NCBI RefSeq assembly: GCF_010668805.1
Contig: NZ_WUFT01000011.1
Coordinates: 175,395 to 239,394 of the forward strand
DNA length: 64,000 nucleotides
Reading direction: 5' to 3'
Source: Rhizobium phaseoli
GTDB taxonomy: Bacteria > Pseudomonadota > Alphaproteobacteria > Rhizobiales > Rhizobiaceae
Under the pieces are notes generated by a model. That model saw only the letters and a program-made list of their open reading frames with translations. It made no database searches and was not told the origin of the DNA. The position numbers and the translations under genes were made by a program. Positions 8,895-17,515 of the stretch are shown one piece after another. Numbering within the stretch: the stretch's first letter is position 1; each line of letters starts with the position of its first letter.

Positions 8895-10796
8895 ATGACG
8901 TCGACACATGCAGACAAGATGGGTGAAGGTGCCGGCCGAAAGGGCTTTGTCGGGCTGGTCGTCGGCGCAGTCGGCGTCGTTTATGGCGATATCGGCACGA
9001 GCCCGCTCTATGCCCTCCGTGAGGCGCTGAGGCCCTTTGCCGCCGATGGCGTGCACGAGGCAGAGGTCATCGGTCTCATTTCACTGATGGTCTGGACGCT
9101 GACGATCATCGTGACCTTCAAATACGTGCTCTTTCTTCTCAGAGCGGACAATGACGGCGAAGGCGGCACGCTTTCGCTTCTCGCCCTGCTGATGAAAAAG
9201 ATGGGGCGAAACGTGCCCGTGCTCTTCTTCGCCGGGCTGATCGGAGCGGCCCTGTTCATCGGCGATGCGATGATCACCCCTGCTCTGTCGGTCATGTCGG
9301 CGCTCGAGGGCCTGAAGCTCGTCACACCGGCCTTTGCCGAATACGTCCCGCTTGCCTCCGCTGCGATCATGATCGTTCTGTTTGGCGTCCAGTCGCGGGG
9401 AACGGCTGCCGTCTCGACGTTTTTCGGGCCGATTACGGTGTTGTGGTTTCTGGCCATGGCGGCGGGCGGTTTGATCCATATCGGTGACGACTGGACGATT
9501 CTGGAGGCGCTCAATCCGATCAATGCATTCCTGTTCCTCACCCATGCCGGCACCGTCGGCCTCATCGTGCTCGGCGCCGTCTTTCTGACCGTCACCGGCT
9601 GCGAAGCGCTTTATGCCGATCTCGGGCATTTCGGGCGCCGCCCGATCCAGACGGCATGGTTCGTGCTGGTCTTTCCGGCATTGCTCCTCAACTATCTCGG
9701 CCAAGGCGCGCTGGTTCTTGCCCGTCCCGAAACGGCGGCCAATCCGTTCTTTCTGATGTATCCCGATTGGGCCTTGCTGCCGGTGGTTCTGCTCGCGACG
9801 ATGGCGACGATCATCGCTAGCCAGGCTGTCATCACCGGCGCATTTTCGCTGGCCCGCTCGGCGGTTCACCTCGGCTTCCTGCCACGGCTGCGGATCAAGT
9901 TCACATCGGAGACCAACACCGGCCAGATCTATGTGCCGAGCGTCAATCTTCTCTTGCTGGTCGGCGTCTTGATGCTGATCTTTTCCTTCCGCGACTCCGA
10001 GTCGCTGGCGACGGCCTACGGCATCTCGGTGACCGGAACCATGGTCATCTCGACCATGCTGGTCTTCCAGTTCCTCCGGGCCGTCTGGGGCTACTCCCTC
10101 GTGCTCGCCGCCGTCGTGTTGCTGCCGCTCTTCCTCATCGAAGTTCTGTTCCTGGCGGCCAACCTCTTGAAAATCTACGATGGCGGCTGGGTTCCGGTCG
10201 CCCTTGCGCTGGCGATCATGATCCTCATGTGGACGTGGACTCGAGGGCAGGCCTATCTGAAGCGGCTGCGTGCCAACAACGAGATCCCGCTCGATTCCTT
10301 CATAAGGTCGATCGAACGAAAGTCGGACCATTCGCCGGTCACCGTTCCGGGAACGGCGGTTTTCCTGACAAGCGTTCCGGATCGGACGCCGAATGTTCTG
10401 CTCCACAATCTCAAGCACAACCACGTGCTCCACCAACAGAACGTCATCCTGAGCGTCTGGACGGAAGACGAACCTTATGTTCCGGACAGCCGCCGCATCA
10501 AGATCAGCCAGCTCTCGCCGCGCTTTGTGCGCCTTGATCTCACCTTCGGCTTCATGGACGACCCCGATGTCACCAAAGCGCTCGCCCTCTGCCGCGAGGG
10601 AGGGTTCAAGTTCGAGATCATGAAGACCTCCTTCTATCTCGGCCGCCGGAACCTAGTCAGGACGCCGAACACCGGACTGCCCGGCTGGCAGGAGCGCATA
10701 TTCATGGCGCTGGAAGGCTTGGCGATCGATCCCTCCGACTATTTCAACCTGCCGTCGAACCGTGTCGTCGAGCTCGGTGAACAGGTTGCCATTTAG
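8895..10796 (+). CDS. kup: Low-affinity potassium uptake protein Kup
   Basis: A 633-residue KUP/HAK/KT-family K+/H+ symporter in the inner membrane. The ATG at 8895 (after GCGGGGAAA) puts the signature GDIGTSPLYALREAL near residue 30, as in the family. Further family motifs are GEGGTLSLLALL, GDAMITPALSVMSALEGL and FGVQSRGT. About 12 hydrophobic segments are followed by a soluble C-terminal domain with VFLTSVPDRTPNVLLHNLKHN. Length is normal for the family. Rhizobia often carry several kup paralogues; nothing here tells which this is. A convergent Na+/H+ antiporter follows 60 bp downstream, so the two ion carriers are neighbours but not one operon. Confidence 0.95.
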   Translation: MTSTHADKMGEGAGRKGFVGLVVGAVGVVYGDIGTSPLYALREALRPFAADGVHEAEVIGLISLMVWTLTIIVTFKYVLFLLRADNDGEGGTLSLLALLMKKMGRNVPVLFFAGLIGAALFIGDAMITPALSVMSALEGLKLVTPAFAEYVPLASAAIMIVLFGVQSRGTAAVSTFFGPITVLWFLAMAAGGLIHIGDDWTILEALNPINAFLFLTHAGTVGLIVLGAVFLTVTGCEALYADLGHFGRRPIQTAWFVLVFPALLLNYLGQGALVLARPETAANPFFLMYPDWALLPVVLLATMATIIASQAVITGAFSLARSAVHLGFLPRLRIKFTSETNTGQIYVPSVNLLLLVGVLMLIFSFRDSESLATAYGISVTGTMVISTMLVFQFLRAVWGYSLVLAAVVLLPLFLIEVLFLAANLLKIYDGGWVPVALALAIMILMWTWTRGQAYLKRLRANNEIPLDSFIRSIERKSDHSPVTVPGTAVFLTSVPDRTPNVLLHNLKHNHVLHQQNVILSVWTEDEPYVPDSRRIKISQLSPRFVRLDLTFGFMDDPDVTKALALCREGGFKFEIMKTSFYLGRRNLVRTPNTGLPGWQERIFMALEGLAIDPSDYFNLPSNRVVELGEQVAI

Positions 10797-10855
10797 AGCA
10801 TAGTGGCGACGAGTGTCAGGAGAGTGGACCCGCTTCGCGCGTCGGACATTGAAGG

Positions 10856-12436
10856 TCAGGCCTTGGCCGAGATCGCGCTGAGCTCCTCCAGGTCGAGATC
10901 GCGTTCCAGCTCGTCCAGCGTCTCGTCATCGATGTCGCCGACACGGTGGAGACGAATGAGTTCCCGTCGCCCTGTCGCAACCGCTTCGAGAACGACGTCG
11001 AAATGAGCATGGAGCAGCGGCACGTAGTGCTCGGTTCTCTCGGCATAGTCGACGATCGCTGTCGCCCTGCGCTGATAGCGCTCCAGCAATTGAGGGTGGA
11101 TGAGCTTTCCCTCTGCGTCATAGGCCAGGTTTTGGACGATCTCGAGCTGCACCTGCGCCATGGCGGCTTCGGCCTGGCTCATGGTCAGGCGCGCTCTTTC
11201 CGTCTCCGGCGCTAGCCGCACCCAGGCAATCACCCGCGCTAATGTCGTGCCCTGCACCAGCACGGTTCCGAGAATGACGGCAAAGGACGTGGCGAGGATG
11301 AAGTCACGGCCCGGGAAATCCTCGGGCAGGCTCAGCGCCAAGGCGAGCGTGACCACGCCCCGCACGCCTGCCCAGCTCAGAACGGTCGCTCCGCCTGCGC
11401 CGAGCGGCCGAGCACGCGTGAACCCCAGCGCGGCACATGACCTGATGACGAGATCGGAGGCAAAGACCCAGGCAAACCGCGCAGCCACGAGTGCCACAAG
11501 GATTGCCAGCATCGGCAGACCCATTGTCGCGATCACGGTGTTAAAGCCGCCGCCGCGTTCGACGACGTCCCGCAGCGACAGCCCGATCAAAGTAAAGACC
11601 GCAGCTTCCATCAGGAAGATCATCACCGTCCAGAACGACGTGCCTCGCATGCGCGTCGCCGCTGAAAATACGGTGTGCTGGTGCCAGGAAGCAATCAGAC
11701 CCGTGGTCACCGTGGCGATGACGCCGGATACATGCAGCATCTCTCCGAGCAGATAGGAAATCCAGCCGAGCAGCACGGTGGCCGCGATGATCAGATAGTC
11801 GTCGCCGAGATGCCGGATGAGTTTGACCCATGCCGTTCCCACGACGACGCCCACGATGGCGCCGCCGAGCGCCAGCACAAAGAAGTTGCCGACCGCCTCC
11901 CCAGCGCTGAAGGCGCCCGTTGCGGCGGCCGCAACGGCAAAACGGAAAAGAACCAGGCCGCTCGCATCGTTGAGCAGGCTTTCGCCTTCCAGCAGAATCT
12001 GCAGCCGCCGTGGCAGCTTGACGCGCTCCAGCACAGCGCGCGCCGAAACCGCGTCCGGCGGCGCAACGATCGCGCCCAGTGCCGCGCAGGCGGCCCAGGG
12101 AAGTGATGGAAAGATAAGATGGACGACAACGGCCACGACGGCGCAGGTGAAGAGTACCGCGCCGACGGCAAGCGAGGCGATCCCGATCATATGGCGCCGC
12201 AGCCGCGACAACGCGATGGACCAGGCGCCATCCATCAACAGCGGCGGCAGGAAAATGACCAGCACCAGCTCGGGATCGACTGATATCGCCGGCAGCCCCG
12301 GCACAAAGGCCAGCAAAGCGCCACCGGTCAGCAGTGCGACGGACGGCGGTAGTCCGAGCCTGTGGGCGGCATAATGCAGCGCGATGATCGCCAGAAACAT
12401 CGCGATAACAAGCTCGAATAGGTGGGTTGGTTCCAT
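10856..12436 (-). CDS. Na+/H+ antiporter, CPA1 family
   Basis: A 526-residue cation:proton antiporter of the inner membrane. It has about 12 transmembrane helices from residue 5 on, the family segments LPPLLMDGAW, GAIVAPPDAVSA and GESLLNDASGLVLFRFA (carrying the acidic residues of the transport site), and WAGVRGVVTLALALSLP. After residue about 410 it has a soluble, highly charged helical C-terminal domain (DYAERTEHYVPLL... LDELERDLDLEELS). The length fits the TIGR00831-type bacterial branch. It would extrude Na+ (or K+) and help pH and salt tolerance; the ion is not determined by sequence. It is transcribed convergently to kup. Confidence 0.9.
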   Translation of the reverse strand: MEPTHLFELVIAMFLAIIALHYAAHRLGLPPSVALLTGGALLAFVPGLPAISVDPELVLVIFLPPLLMDGAWSIALSRLRRHMIGIASLAVGAVLFTCAVVAVVVHLIFPSLPWAACAALGAIVAPPDAVSARAVLERVKLPRRLQILLEGESLLNDASGLVLFRFAVAAAATGAFSAGEAVGNFFVLALGGAIVGVVVGTAWVKLIRHLGDDYLIIAATVLLGWISYLLGEMLHVSGVIATVTTGLIASWHQHTVFSAATRMRGTSFWTVMIFLMEAAVFTLIGLSLRDVVERGGGFNTVIATMGLPMLAILVALVAARFAWVFASDLVIRSCAALGFTRARPLGAGGATVLSWAGVRGVVTLALALSLPEDFPGRDFILATSFAVILGTVLVQGTTLARVIAWVRLAPETERARLTMSQAEAAMAQVQLEIVQNLAYDAEGKLIHPQLLERYQRRATAIVDYAERTEHYVPLLHAHFDVVLEAVATGRRELIRLHRVGDIDDETLDELERDLDLEELSAISAKA

Positions 12437-12654
12437 ATGCCCTGCCCTGGCTCAGCAATGAATGTCGGATGCCTGCCGCAAAGAGTTACAGCGACCTTGC
12501 GCATCTGAAAAGACACGACGCGGTGTAAAAGCTGCATGAGCGGGGATGGCGAGTTTGGAGACTTTGGCTCTCTATGCCATCAATCACTGCCTGGATTTAA
12601 TTGGAGTTTCCTGCGCATCCTCCTTACACGCTGCGTCTTCAGGAAAGGAAGACT

Positions 12655-13431
12655 ATGAAAAGGCGAACGCTTGTGCTTGGAGGTGCAGCCATTGCGGCAT
12701 CATCCGTGGCTGCGGCGACCATCTGGCCACGGCGGCATATCACCGTTGCCGCCAGGACATTCGACTGGAAGGGAACGGATTTCCTGAGTGGCGGCACCAA
12801 GTCGGTCGCATTGGAAAAGTTGCCTGCTCCACTCTTCCGCAGCCGTCCGAATTGCATCGTGACATCAGCTCAGACCCTTGGCCCCTGCCATGTCAACAAT
12901 ATTCCGACCCGTCAGGACGTTTCGGAGGGAAAGGCAGGACTGCCGTTGCGGTTGGCCGTGTGCATCGTCCATGCCGCCGATTGCCGGCCGCTCGAAAGCG
13001 CCGATATCGAGATCTGGCATACCGATCATCGGGGCATCTATTCCGGCCGCGAGGCGGCCGACATGTGTACGCTTGGCAACGCCGAGGCAATCAGCGGGCT
13101 TGCCTTTCGCGGGCGCCAGCTGACGGATGCGGATGGGCGGGCAAGCTTCCTGACGACCTATCCCGGATGGTACACGGGCCGCACGCCGCATATTCACTGC
13201 CGCATCCTCGTCGAAGGCAAGGAGCTTCTCGTCAGCCAGATCTATTTCGACGATACGCTGAGCGACATCATTTATGGCGAACATCCGGACTATCTTGGAC
13301 GCCCTCCCCGCGATACCCGCAATGAAGCCGACGGCATCATCCCGGACGAGGCCGCCGATCACATGTTCGACTTCGAGAAGCTAGACGGCGGCCTGCTTTC
13401 CGCCACCATCACGATCGGCCTCTCTTCCTGA
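12655..13431 (+). CDS. Intradiol ring-cleavage dioxygenase-like protein, probably Tat-exported
   Basis: A 258-residue protein. The ATG at 12655 follows AGGAAAGGAAG. The N-terminus KRRTLVLGGAAIAASS is a twin-arginine-like signal, so an extracytoplasmic location is inferred. The catalytic fold of protocatechuate/catechol intradiol dioxygenases is recognisable: TLGPCHVNN, DIEIWHTDHRGIYSG, then TTYPGWYTGRTPHIHCRI with the second Tyr and two His of the non-haem Fe(III) site. The first Tyr ligand is probably the one in GIYSG. Exported members of this family are known but poorly characterised, so the aromatic substrate is unknown. It is flanked by an antiporter (opposite strand) and a small hypothetical gene. 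Confidence 0.8.
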   Translation: MKRRTLVLGGAAIAASSVAAATIWPRRHITVAARTFDWKGTDFLSGGTKSVALEKLPAPLFRSRPNCIVTSAQTLGPCHVNNIPTRQDVSEGKAGLPLRLAVCIVHAADCRPLESADIEIWHTDHRGIYSGREAADMCTLGNAEAISGLAFRGRQLTDADGRASFLTTYPGWYTGRTPHIHCRILVEGKELLVSQIYFDDTLSDIIYGEHPDYLGRPPRDTRNEADGIIPDEAADHMFDFEKLDGGLLSATITIGLSS

Positions 13432-13594
13432 GCGGATAACGTAGGAGAAGCCGCCAATCGGCGGCGGCTGGCCTTGCCGGATTTCCTCCGCCATCGAGGT
13501 CTAAAGAGCGACTTTGCATCTGGCATGAAACCAGATGCAGCATTCCTGCGTACTAACTCTCGACAGCGGAATACAGGCAGCGAGGGTTGATGGC

Positions 13595-13876
13595 ATGGTG
13601 AGGAAAGAAGGCGTAGCACACATCATCCGGCAGGTCGCCGAACAGGGGCTGGCCAGGCTGATGATGAGGCTGCCCGCGACGAGGGCAACGATCCGAGCGG
13701 CCGCGGCGAGCCAGCCCCATCTTTACGAACTGTGCGGAGCCTATGGCGAGGCCTGCGCCGTTCTTGATCGCATGCGCAAGGATCTGTCGTCCGACCCGGC
13801 GATTGTCAGCGAATACGAGATCATCTGCGCCGAAATCGAAATCGACGTTACCAGGATCCTGTTTGACGGCCGATGA
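13595..13876 (+). CDS. Small helical hypothetical protein
   Basis: A 93-residue protein beginning MVRKEGVAHIIRQVAEQGLA, predicted almost wholly helical, with two Cys in a LYELCGAYGEACAVLD helix and an acidic end. The start at 13595 is preferred to an upstream ATG at 13535 because the leader between them is not conserved-looking and GAGGGTTGATGG sits just before it. No family was recognised. It ends 20 bp before the stop of the convergent beta-helix gene. Confidence 0.5.
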   Translation: MVRKEGVAHIIRQVAEQGLARLMMRLPATRATIRAAAASQPHLYELCGAYGEACAVLDRMRKDLSSDPAIVSEYEIICAEIEIDVTRILFDGR

Positions 13877-13895
13877 GCTGCAGCCGGTATCCTTT

Positions 13896-15386
13896 TCAGA
13901 TCAGCACGCCATCCACATCGATGGAGATGCTCAGCGTATCCGTATCGAAATGATGCGCAGCCCCATCGGAGATCTTATAGTGGAACGTCTCGCTCACGTC
14001 TCCGCTAACGCCGGCAAGCTTCGCCGCATCGAGCGTGTAGCTGTAGTCGCCGTGATCGTCGACATGGATGGTGCCGTATTGGCCGGTCAGCGTCAGACCA
14101 TTCTTGCCGACGACTTCGCCCTCGAAGCGGCGAAGCAGCAGGGTCCCATTGGCCGAGCTGTCATTTTCCAAGAGATTGCCATGATGGGCGCCATCCGTGT
14201 CGGCTGAGATTTTCAGGCTGTCATGGGTTGCGACAATTATCGGGGCCGCGCCCACATGCGTTGTATCGCCGGCAACGTGATTATCAAGGCTCACGAACAG
14301 GGCGTCAGCCTCCTTGAGCGTCGTGTTGTTGCTGACGGGAAAGGTGTTCGCGGCGATGATGGCGGGGGATATACTGTAGGGCGTAACGTCGCTCGCGATG
14401 ACATTGTCGTGGAAGGCGCCGGATGCAGGCCTGTCGACCTTCAGCGCTGCCTGCGACAGGTCGTCGAAGACGTTGTTATGGATATCGATATCGTCTCGAA
14501 CATAACTGGCAGTGCCGGCAGCGCTGACCGCCACGCCCCATACGCCGTCATGGATATAATTGCCCGAGATATCATAGTCCCGCGTATCGCCCTGGTCACC
14601 GAGACCGATGGCGTAGGACCAGCTGTAACCGCCATATCCGGAAATGTCGTTGTCATGGATGGCGATATTCGTACCCGCCTGAGCGCTCACCCCGAAGCCG
14701 CCGCCAACCAGCGTATTGTCCTCGATCACCGCATTCACAGGCCGGACGAGTGTCAGCACGCCCTTTGGGGTACTGGCACCCGCCTGATCGAGAACATTGC
14801 CGCTGATCAGGATGTTGCTGCTGTCGTTCATCTGCACGGCGTCTGCCGCAGTGCCATGGGCGTTCGTAACGGTATTGTTGATGAGGGTGACGCCATTGAT
14901 CTTCTCGATCCAGATGCCGTCGCCGTTCACGTCGTTGATCGTGCTGTTTTCGATGGTGATGTTCGAGCCGGTTCGGAAGGTGACGGAACCGGCCTTGCCC
15001 GCCAGGCCGGTGTGATCGACCTCGACATTGCGGACCGTCCAGTTCGAAACGCTGCCGCCATAGATGGCTGCACCGCCGGTATCCGAAATCTTGATGTTCT
15101 CGATAACGATGTTGGAGGCATAAAGGCTGTGAATGCCATCGCCGGGACTGTGGATGACGGGCGCATCCCCGACCCCGTAGCTGCCGATGGTGATCGGGGC
15201 GCTGACCGTGCCGGAATATTTGAGGTCGAGCTGGTCGTTGTATACGCTGCCGGCAGCGAGCAGCACACTGTCGCCGGGCTGCAGCTTCAAATTTTCGACT
15301 GCCCCGAAGGACGCAAAGGCCGAGTCCTCGCTCGTTCCGCTGTTGCTGTTGGCCCCTGTTGCCGAGTTCACATAATAGACTGTCAT
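13896..15386 (-). CDS. Right-handed beta-helix repeat protein with C-terminal VCBS-like domain (copy 1)
   Basis: A 496-residue protein; the ATG at 15386 is chosen because the paralogue at 15712-17202 starts at the same place behind the same AACACGGCGAT leader. The N-terminus TVYYVNSATGANSNSGTS is the standard cap of pectate-lyase-like beta helices. Residues about 45-370 contain Asn-ladder rungs such as NIVIENIKISDTGG, NITIENSTIND, NILISGN and NIAIHDNDISGYGG. The last 100 residues (LLENDSSANGTLLLRRF ... YGTIHVDDHGDYSYTL) resemble a VCBS/cadherin-like domain. There is no signal peptide; together with the domain type this suggests type I secretion. A polysaccharide-binding or -cleaving role is likely but no catalytic residues are assigned. 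Confidence 0.8.
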   Translation of the reverse strand: MTVYYVNSATGANSNSGTSEDSAFASFGAVENLKLQPGDSVLLAAGSVYNDQLDLKYSGTVSAPITIGSYGVGDAPVIHSPGDGIHSLYASNIVIENIKISDTGGAAIYGGSVSNWTVRNVEVDHTGLAGKAGSVTFRTGSNITIENSTINDVNGDGIWIEKINGVTLINNTVTNAHGTAADAVQMNDSSNILISGNVLDQAGASTPKGVLTLVRPVNAVIEDNTLVGGGFGVSAQAGTNIAIHDNDISGYGGYSWSYAIGLGDQGDTRDYDISGNYIHDGVWGVAVSAAGTASYVRDDIDIHNNVFDDLSQAALKVDRPASGAFHDNVIASDVTPYSISPAIIAANTFPVSNNTTLKEADALFVSLDNHVAGDTTHVGAAPIIVATHDSLKISADTDGAHHGNLLENDSSANGTLLLRRFEGEVVGKNGLTLTGQYGTIHVDDHGDYSYTLDAAKLAGVSGDVSETFHYKISDGAAHHFDTDTLSISIDVDGVLI

Positions 15387-15711
15387 ATCGCCGTGTTCTC
15401 GCATTGTCGCGCAGCCGTCTGGGGTCAGCTGCGATGAATGGATCGGATGCGGTCGGGGCGAAAGGCCATCAGACAATCTTCGATTGTCATGACGGCGGTA
15501 GACAGGCTGTGGCCTGCGATGTTCCCGAGAAGCCTGGCGGTGGCTGCATCCTCGACAATACAACTTAAGAGAAAATAGTCTATAAAATAACGACCGAAGG
15601 GTGAATGAACGGTAACGGATCGTTTTGCAATTAACGTTCGCGGATGGCCACCCTCGCCCTTCAAGCCTCTCAGGGGGCGCTTCAGGGTGAGGGTGGCCGT
15701 GTCCCCTACCC
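15387..15711. other. Intergenic region with a long inverted repeat
   Basis: Separates the two tandem beta-helix genes. An inverted repeat runs 15646-15660 against 15684-15698 (GGCCACCCTCGCCCT against its near-complement, 14 of 15 positions), enclosing 'cctctcagggggcg'. It follows the stop of neither gene closely; it sits just downstream of the 3' end of copy 2 only if read leftwards, so it could act as terminator or mRNA stabiliser. No gene is supported here. Confidence 0.5.
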
Positions 15712-17202
15712 TCAGCTCAGCAAGCCATCCATATGAATGAAGACGGTCAGCGTGTCCGCGTCGCTATGGTGCGAGGTTCCATCGTCGATGCCGTATTTGA
15801 AAGACTCGCTCACATGTCCGCTATGGTCGTCGGGCAGCTTCGTGCCATCGAGCGTATAGGCATAGTTGCCTTCCCGGTCCACGTGGATGGAACCGTAGTC
15901 TCCGGTCAGCGTCAGCCCGTGCTTGCCGACGGCTTCGTCGCCAAAGCGGCGAAGCACCAGCGTGTCGTTGTCGGAGCTGTCGTTTTCCAGGAGGTTACCG
16001 CGATGGGCCTCGCCCGTATCGGTGAAGATCTTGAGATTGTCGTGGACGGCGACGACTGCCGGATCCGCGCCAGCGTCCGTAACTGCGGCAGCCTTGGTCT
16101 CGGTGCTTGCAAGCGCCGTCTCGACATTTGCGACCGTGTGATTGCTACTGACGGAAAAGGTGTGCGCGGCGACGATGGCAGGCGATATGGCGGTGGCCTT
16201 GACGCCGCTCTCGAGGGTATTGTTATAGAACGAGCCGGATGCCGGCCTGTCGACCTTCAGCGCCGCCTGGTTGATGTCGTCGAAGACATTGTCGTGGACC
16301 TTGATATTCTTGAGGGTGTAGCTGGTGCCGGTGGGGCCGCTGACGGCCACGCCCCAGGCGCCGTCGTGAATATGGTTGCCCGATATGTCGTAATCCCGCG
16401 CACTGCCCTGATCGCCGAGGCCGACGGCGAAGGACCAGCTGTAGCCGTGATATCCCGATATGTCGTTGTCGCGGATGGCGACGTTCTTGCCCGCAGGCGC
16501 GCTGATGCCGAAGCCGCCGCCGGTGAGCGTGTTATCGTCTACCACCGCATCCGTGGCCCGCACTAGCGCTATCACGCCCTTCGGGCTGTCGGCATGCGTC
16601 TGGTCGAGATGATTGCCCTTGATCAGAATATTGCTGCTGTCGTTGACCTGCACGGCATCGGCCGTCGAGCCATTGGCGCTGGTGACGGTATTGTTGAAAA
16701 GTTTGACGCCGCTGACCTTTTCGATCCAGAAGCCGTCGCCTTTGACATCCGATATCTTGCTGCCTTCAATCGTGACGTTCTTGCTGTTCCTGAAGGTGAC
16801 GGCGCCGGCGTTTTCCGACATTCCCGACTTGGCGATCTCGACATTGCGGACCGTCCAGTTGGTGACATCGCCGCCATAAATGGCCGCACCGCCGGTGTTC
16901 GATATCTTCAGGTTCTCGATAACGATGTTCGACGCATAAAGACTGTGGATACCGTCGCCGCCGCTGTGGATGACAGGTGCGTTCCCCGTCCCGTAACTGC
17001 CGATCTTGATCGGCGCGCTCGCGCTGCCGGAATATTTGATATCGAACTGCTCGTTGAACACGCTGCCCTTGGCAAGAAGAACGCTGTCGCCGGCTTTCAG
17101 CGTCAAAGATTCCACTTTGGCTAAAGTCGCAAAAGCTGATTTCTCGCTCGTGCCGCTGTTCTGATTGGAGCCGATTGCTGAATTCACATAATAGGTTGTC
17201 AT
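15712..17202 (-). CDS. Right-handed beta-helix repeat protein with C-terminal VCBS-like domain (copy 2)
   Basis: A 496-residue paralogue of the next gene, exactly equal in length and alignable end to end without gaps by eye. Its N-terminus is TTYYVNSAIGSNQNSGTS; rungs such as NIVIENLKISNTGGAA and NVAIRDNDISGYHGYSW match copy 1; and the C-terminal LLENDSSDNDTLVLRRF ... YGSIHVDREGNYAYTL domain is shared. Most differences lie in the region around residues 365-400 (ALASTETKAAAVTDAGAD here). There is no signal peptide. Gene order and identical start context point to a tandem duplication. Role as for copy 1: probably an exported, carbohydrate-interacting protein. Confidence 0.8.
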   Translation of the reverse strand: MTTYYVNSAIGSNQNSGTSEKSAFATLAKVESLTLKAGDSVLLAKGSVFNEQFDIKYSGSASAPIKIGSYGTGNAPVIHSGGDGIHSLYASNIVIENLKISNTGGAAIYGGDVTNWTVRNVEIAKSGMSENAGAVTFRNSKNVTIEGSKISDVKGDGFWIEKVSGVKLFNNTVTSANGSTADAVQVNDSSNILIKGNHLDQTHADSPKGVIALVRATDAVVDDNTLTGGGFGISAPAGKNVAIRDNDISGYHGYSWSFAVGLGDQGSARDYDISGNHIHDGAWGVAVSGPTGTSYTLKNIKVHDNVFDDINQAALKVDRPASGSFYNNTLESGVKATAISPAIVAAHTFSVSSNHTVANVETALASTETKAAAVTDAGADPAVVAVHDNLKIFTDTGEAHRGNLLENDSSDNDTLVLRRFGDEAVGKHGLTLTGDYGSIHVDREGNYAYTLDGTKLPDDHSGHVSESFKYGIDDGTSHHSDADTLTVFIHMDGLLS

Positions 17203-17515
17203 ATCGCCGTGTTGCCCTGTTGGTCGGATCGCTATGAGCCGCGAGAATCGAATCGGGATCGGCCGATCCAATGCGGCGGGGGCAACCGGCCACGGCAAGA
17301 AGGCGACAAGATGTTGTCAATGCGGCAGCGAGACCGTTTTCGGCCCCTACTCCACAGACAATGGCAGGGGTTCGCTAAGGCATTGAAAGATGCAACTTAT
17401 CCGAAAAATATCCGGTGGGTAATTGCATGAATCGGCGATTGTGGAGGGATGGAGCCAGGCAATAAAACGCGTGCCATGCCCTCCAAGGCAGGCTGCCCCT
17501 CTCCGAGGCACGACT
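17203..17515. other. Intergenic region, promoter side of the beta-helix pair
   Basis: Between the starts of the beta-helix gene and the 3' end of the ABC exporter operon. It contains an AT-richer stretch (about 17380-17430) but no recognisable gene or repeat. Position suggests it includes the promoter for the leftward beta-helix genes. Confidence 0.4.

Noticed and set aside
9081..10436. A 451-codon open frame opposite kup
   Set aside because: Antisense shadow of a conserved membrane protein gene; the translation has no domain pattern and an improbable charged composition.
14223..15437. A 404-codon open frame opposite the first beta-helix gene
   Set aside because: Repetitive V-D-G-D pattern arises from the Asn/Asp ladders of the real gene on the other strand.
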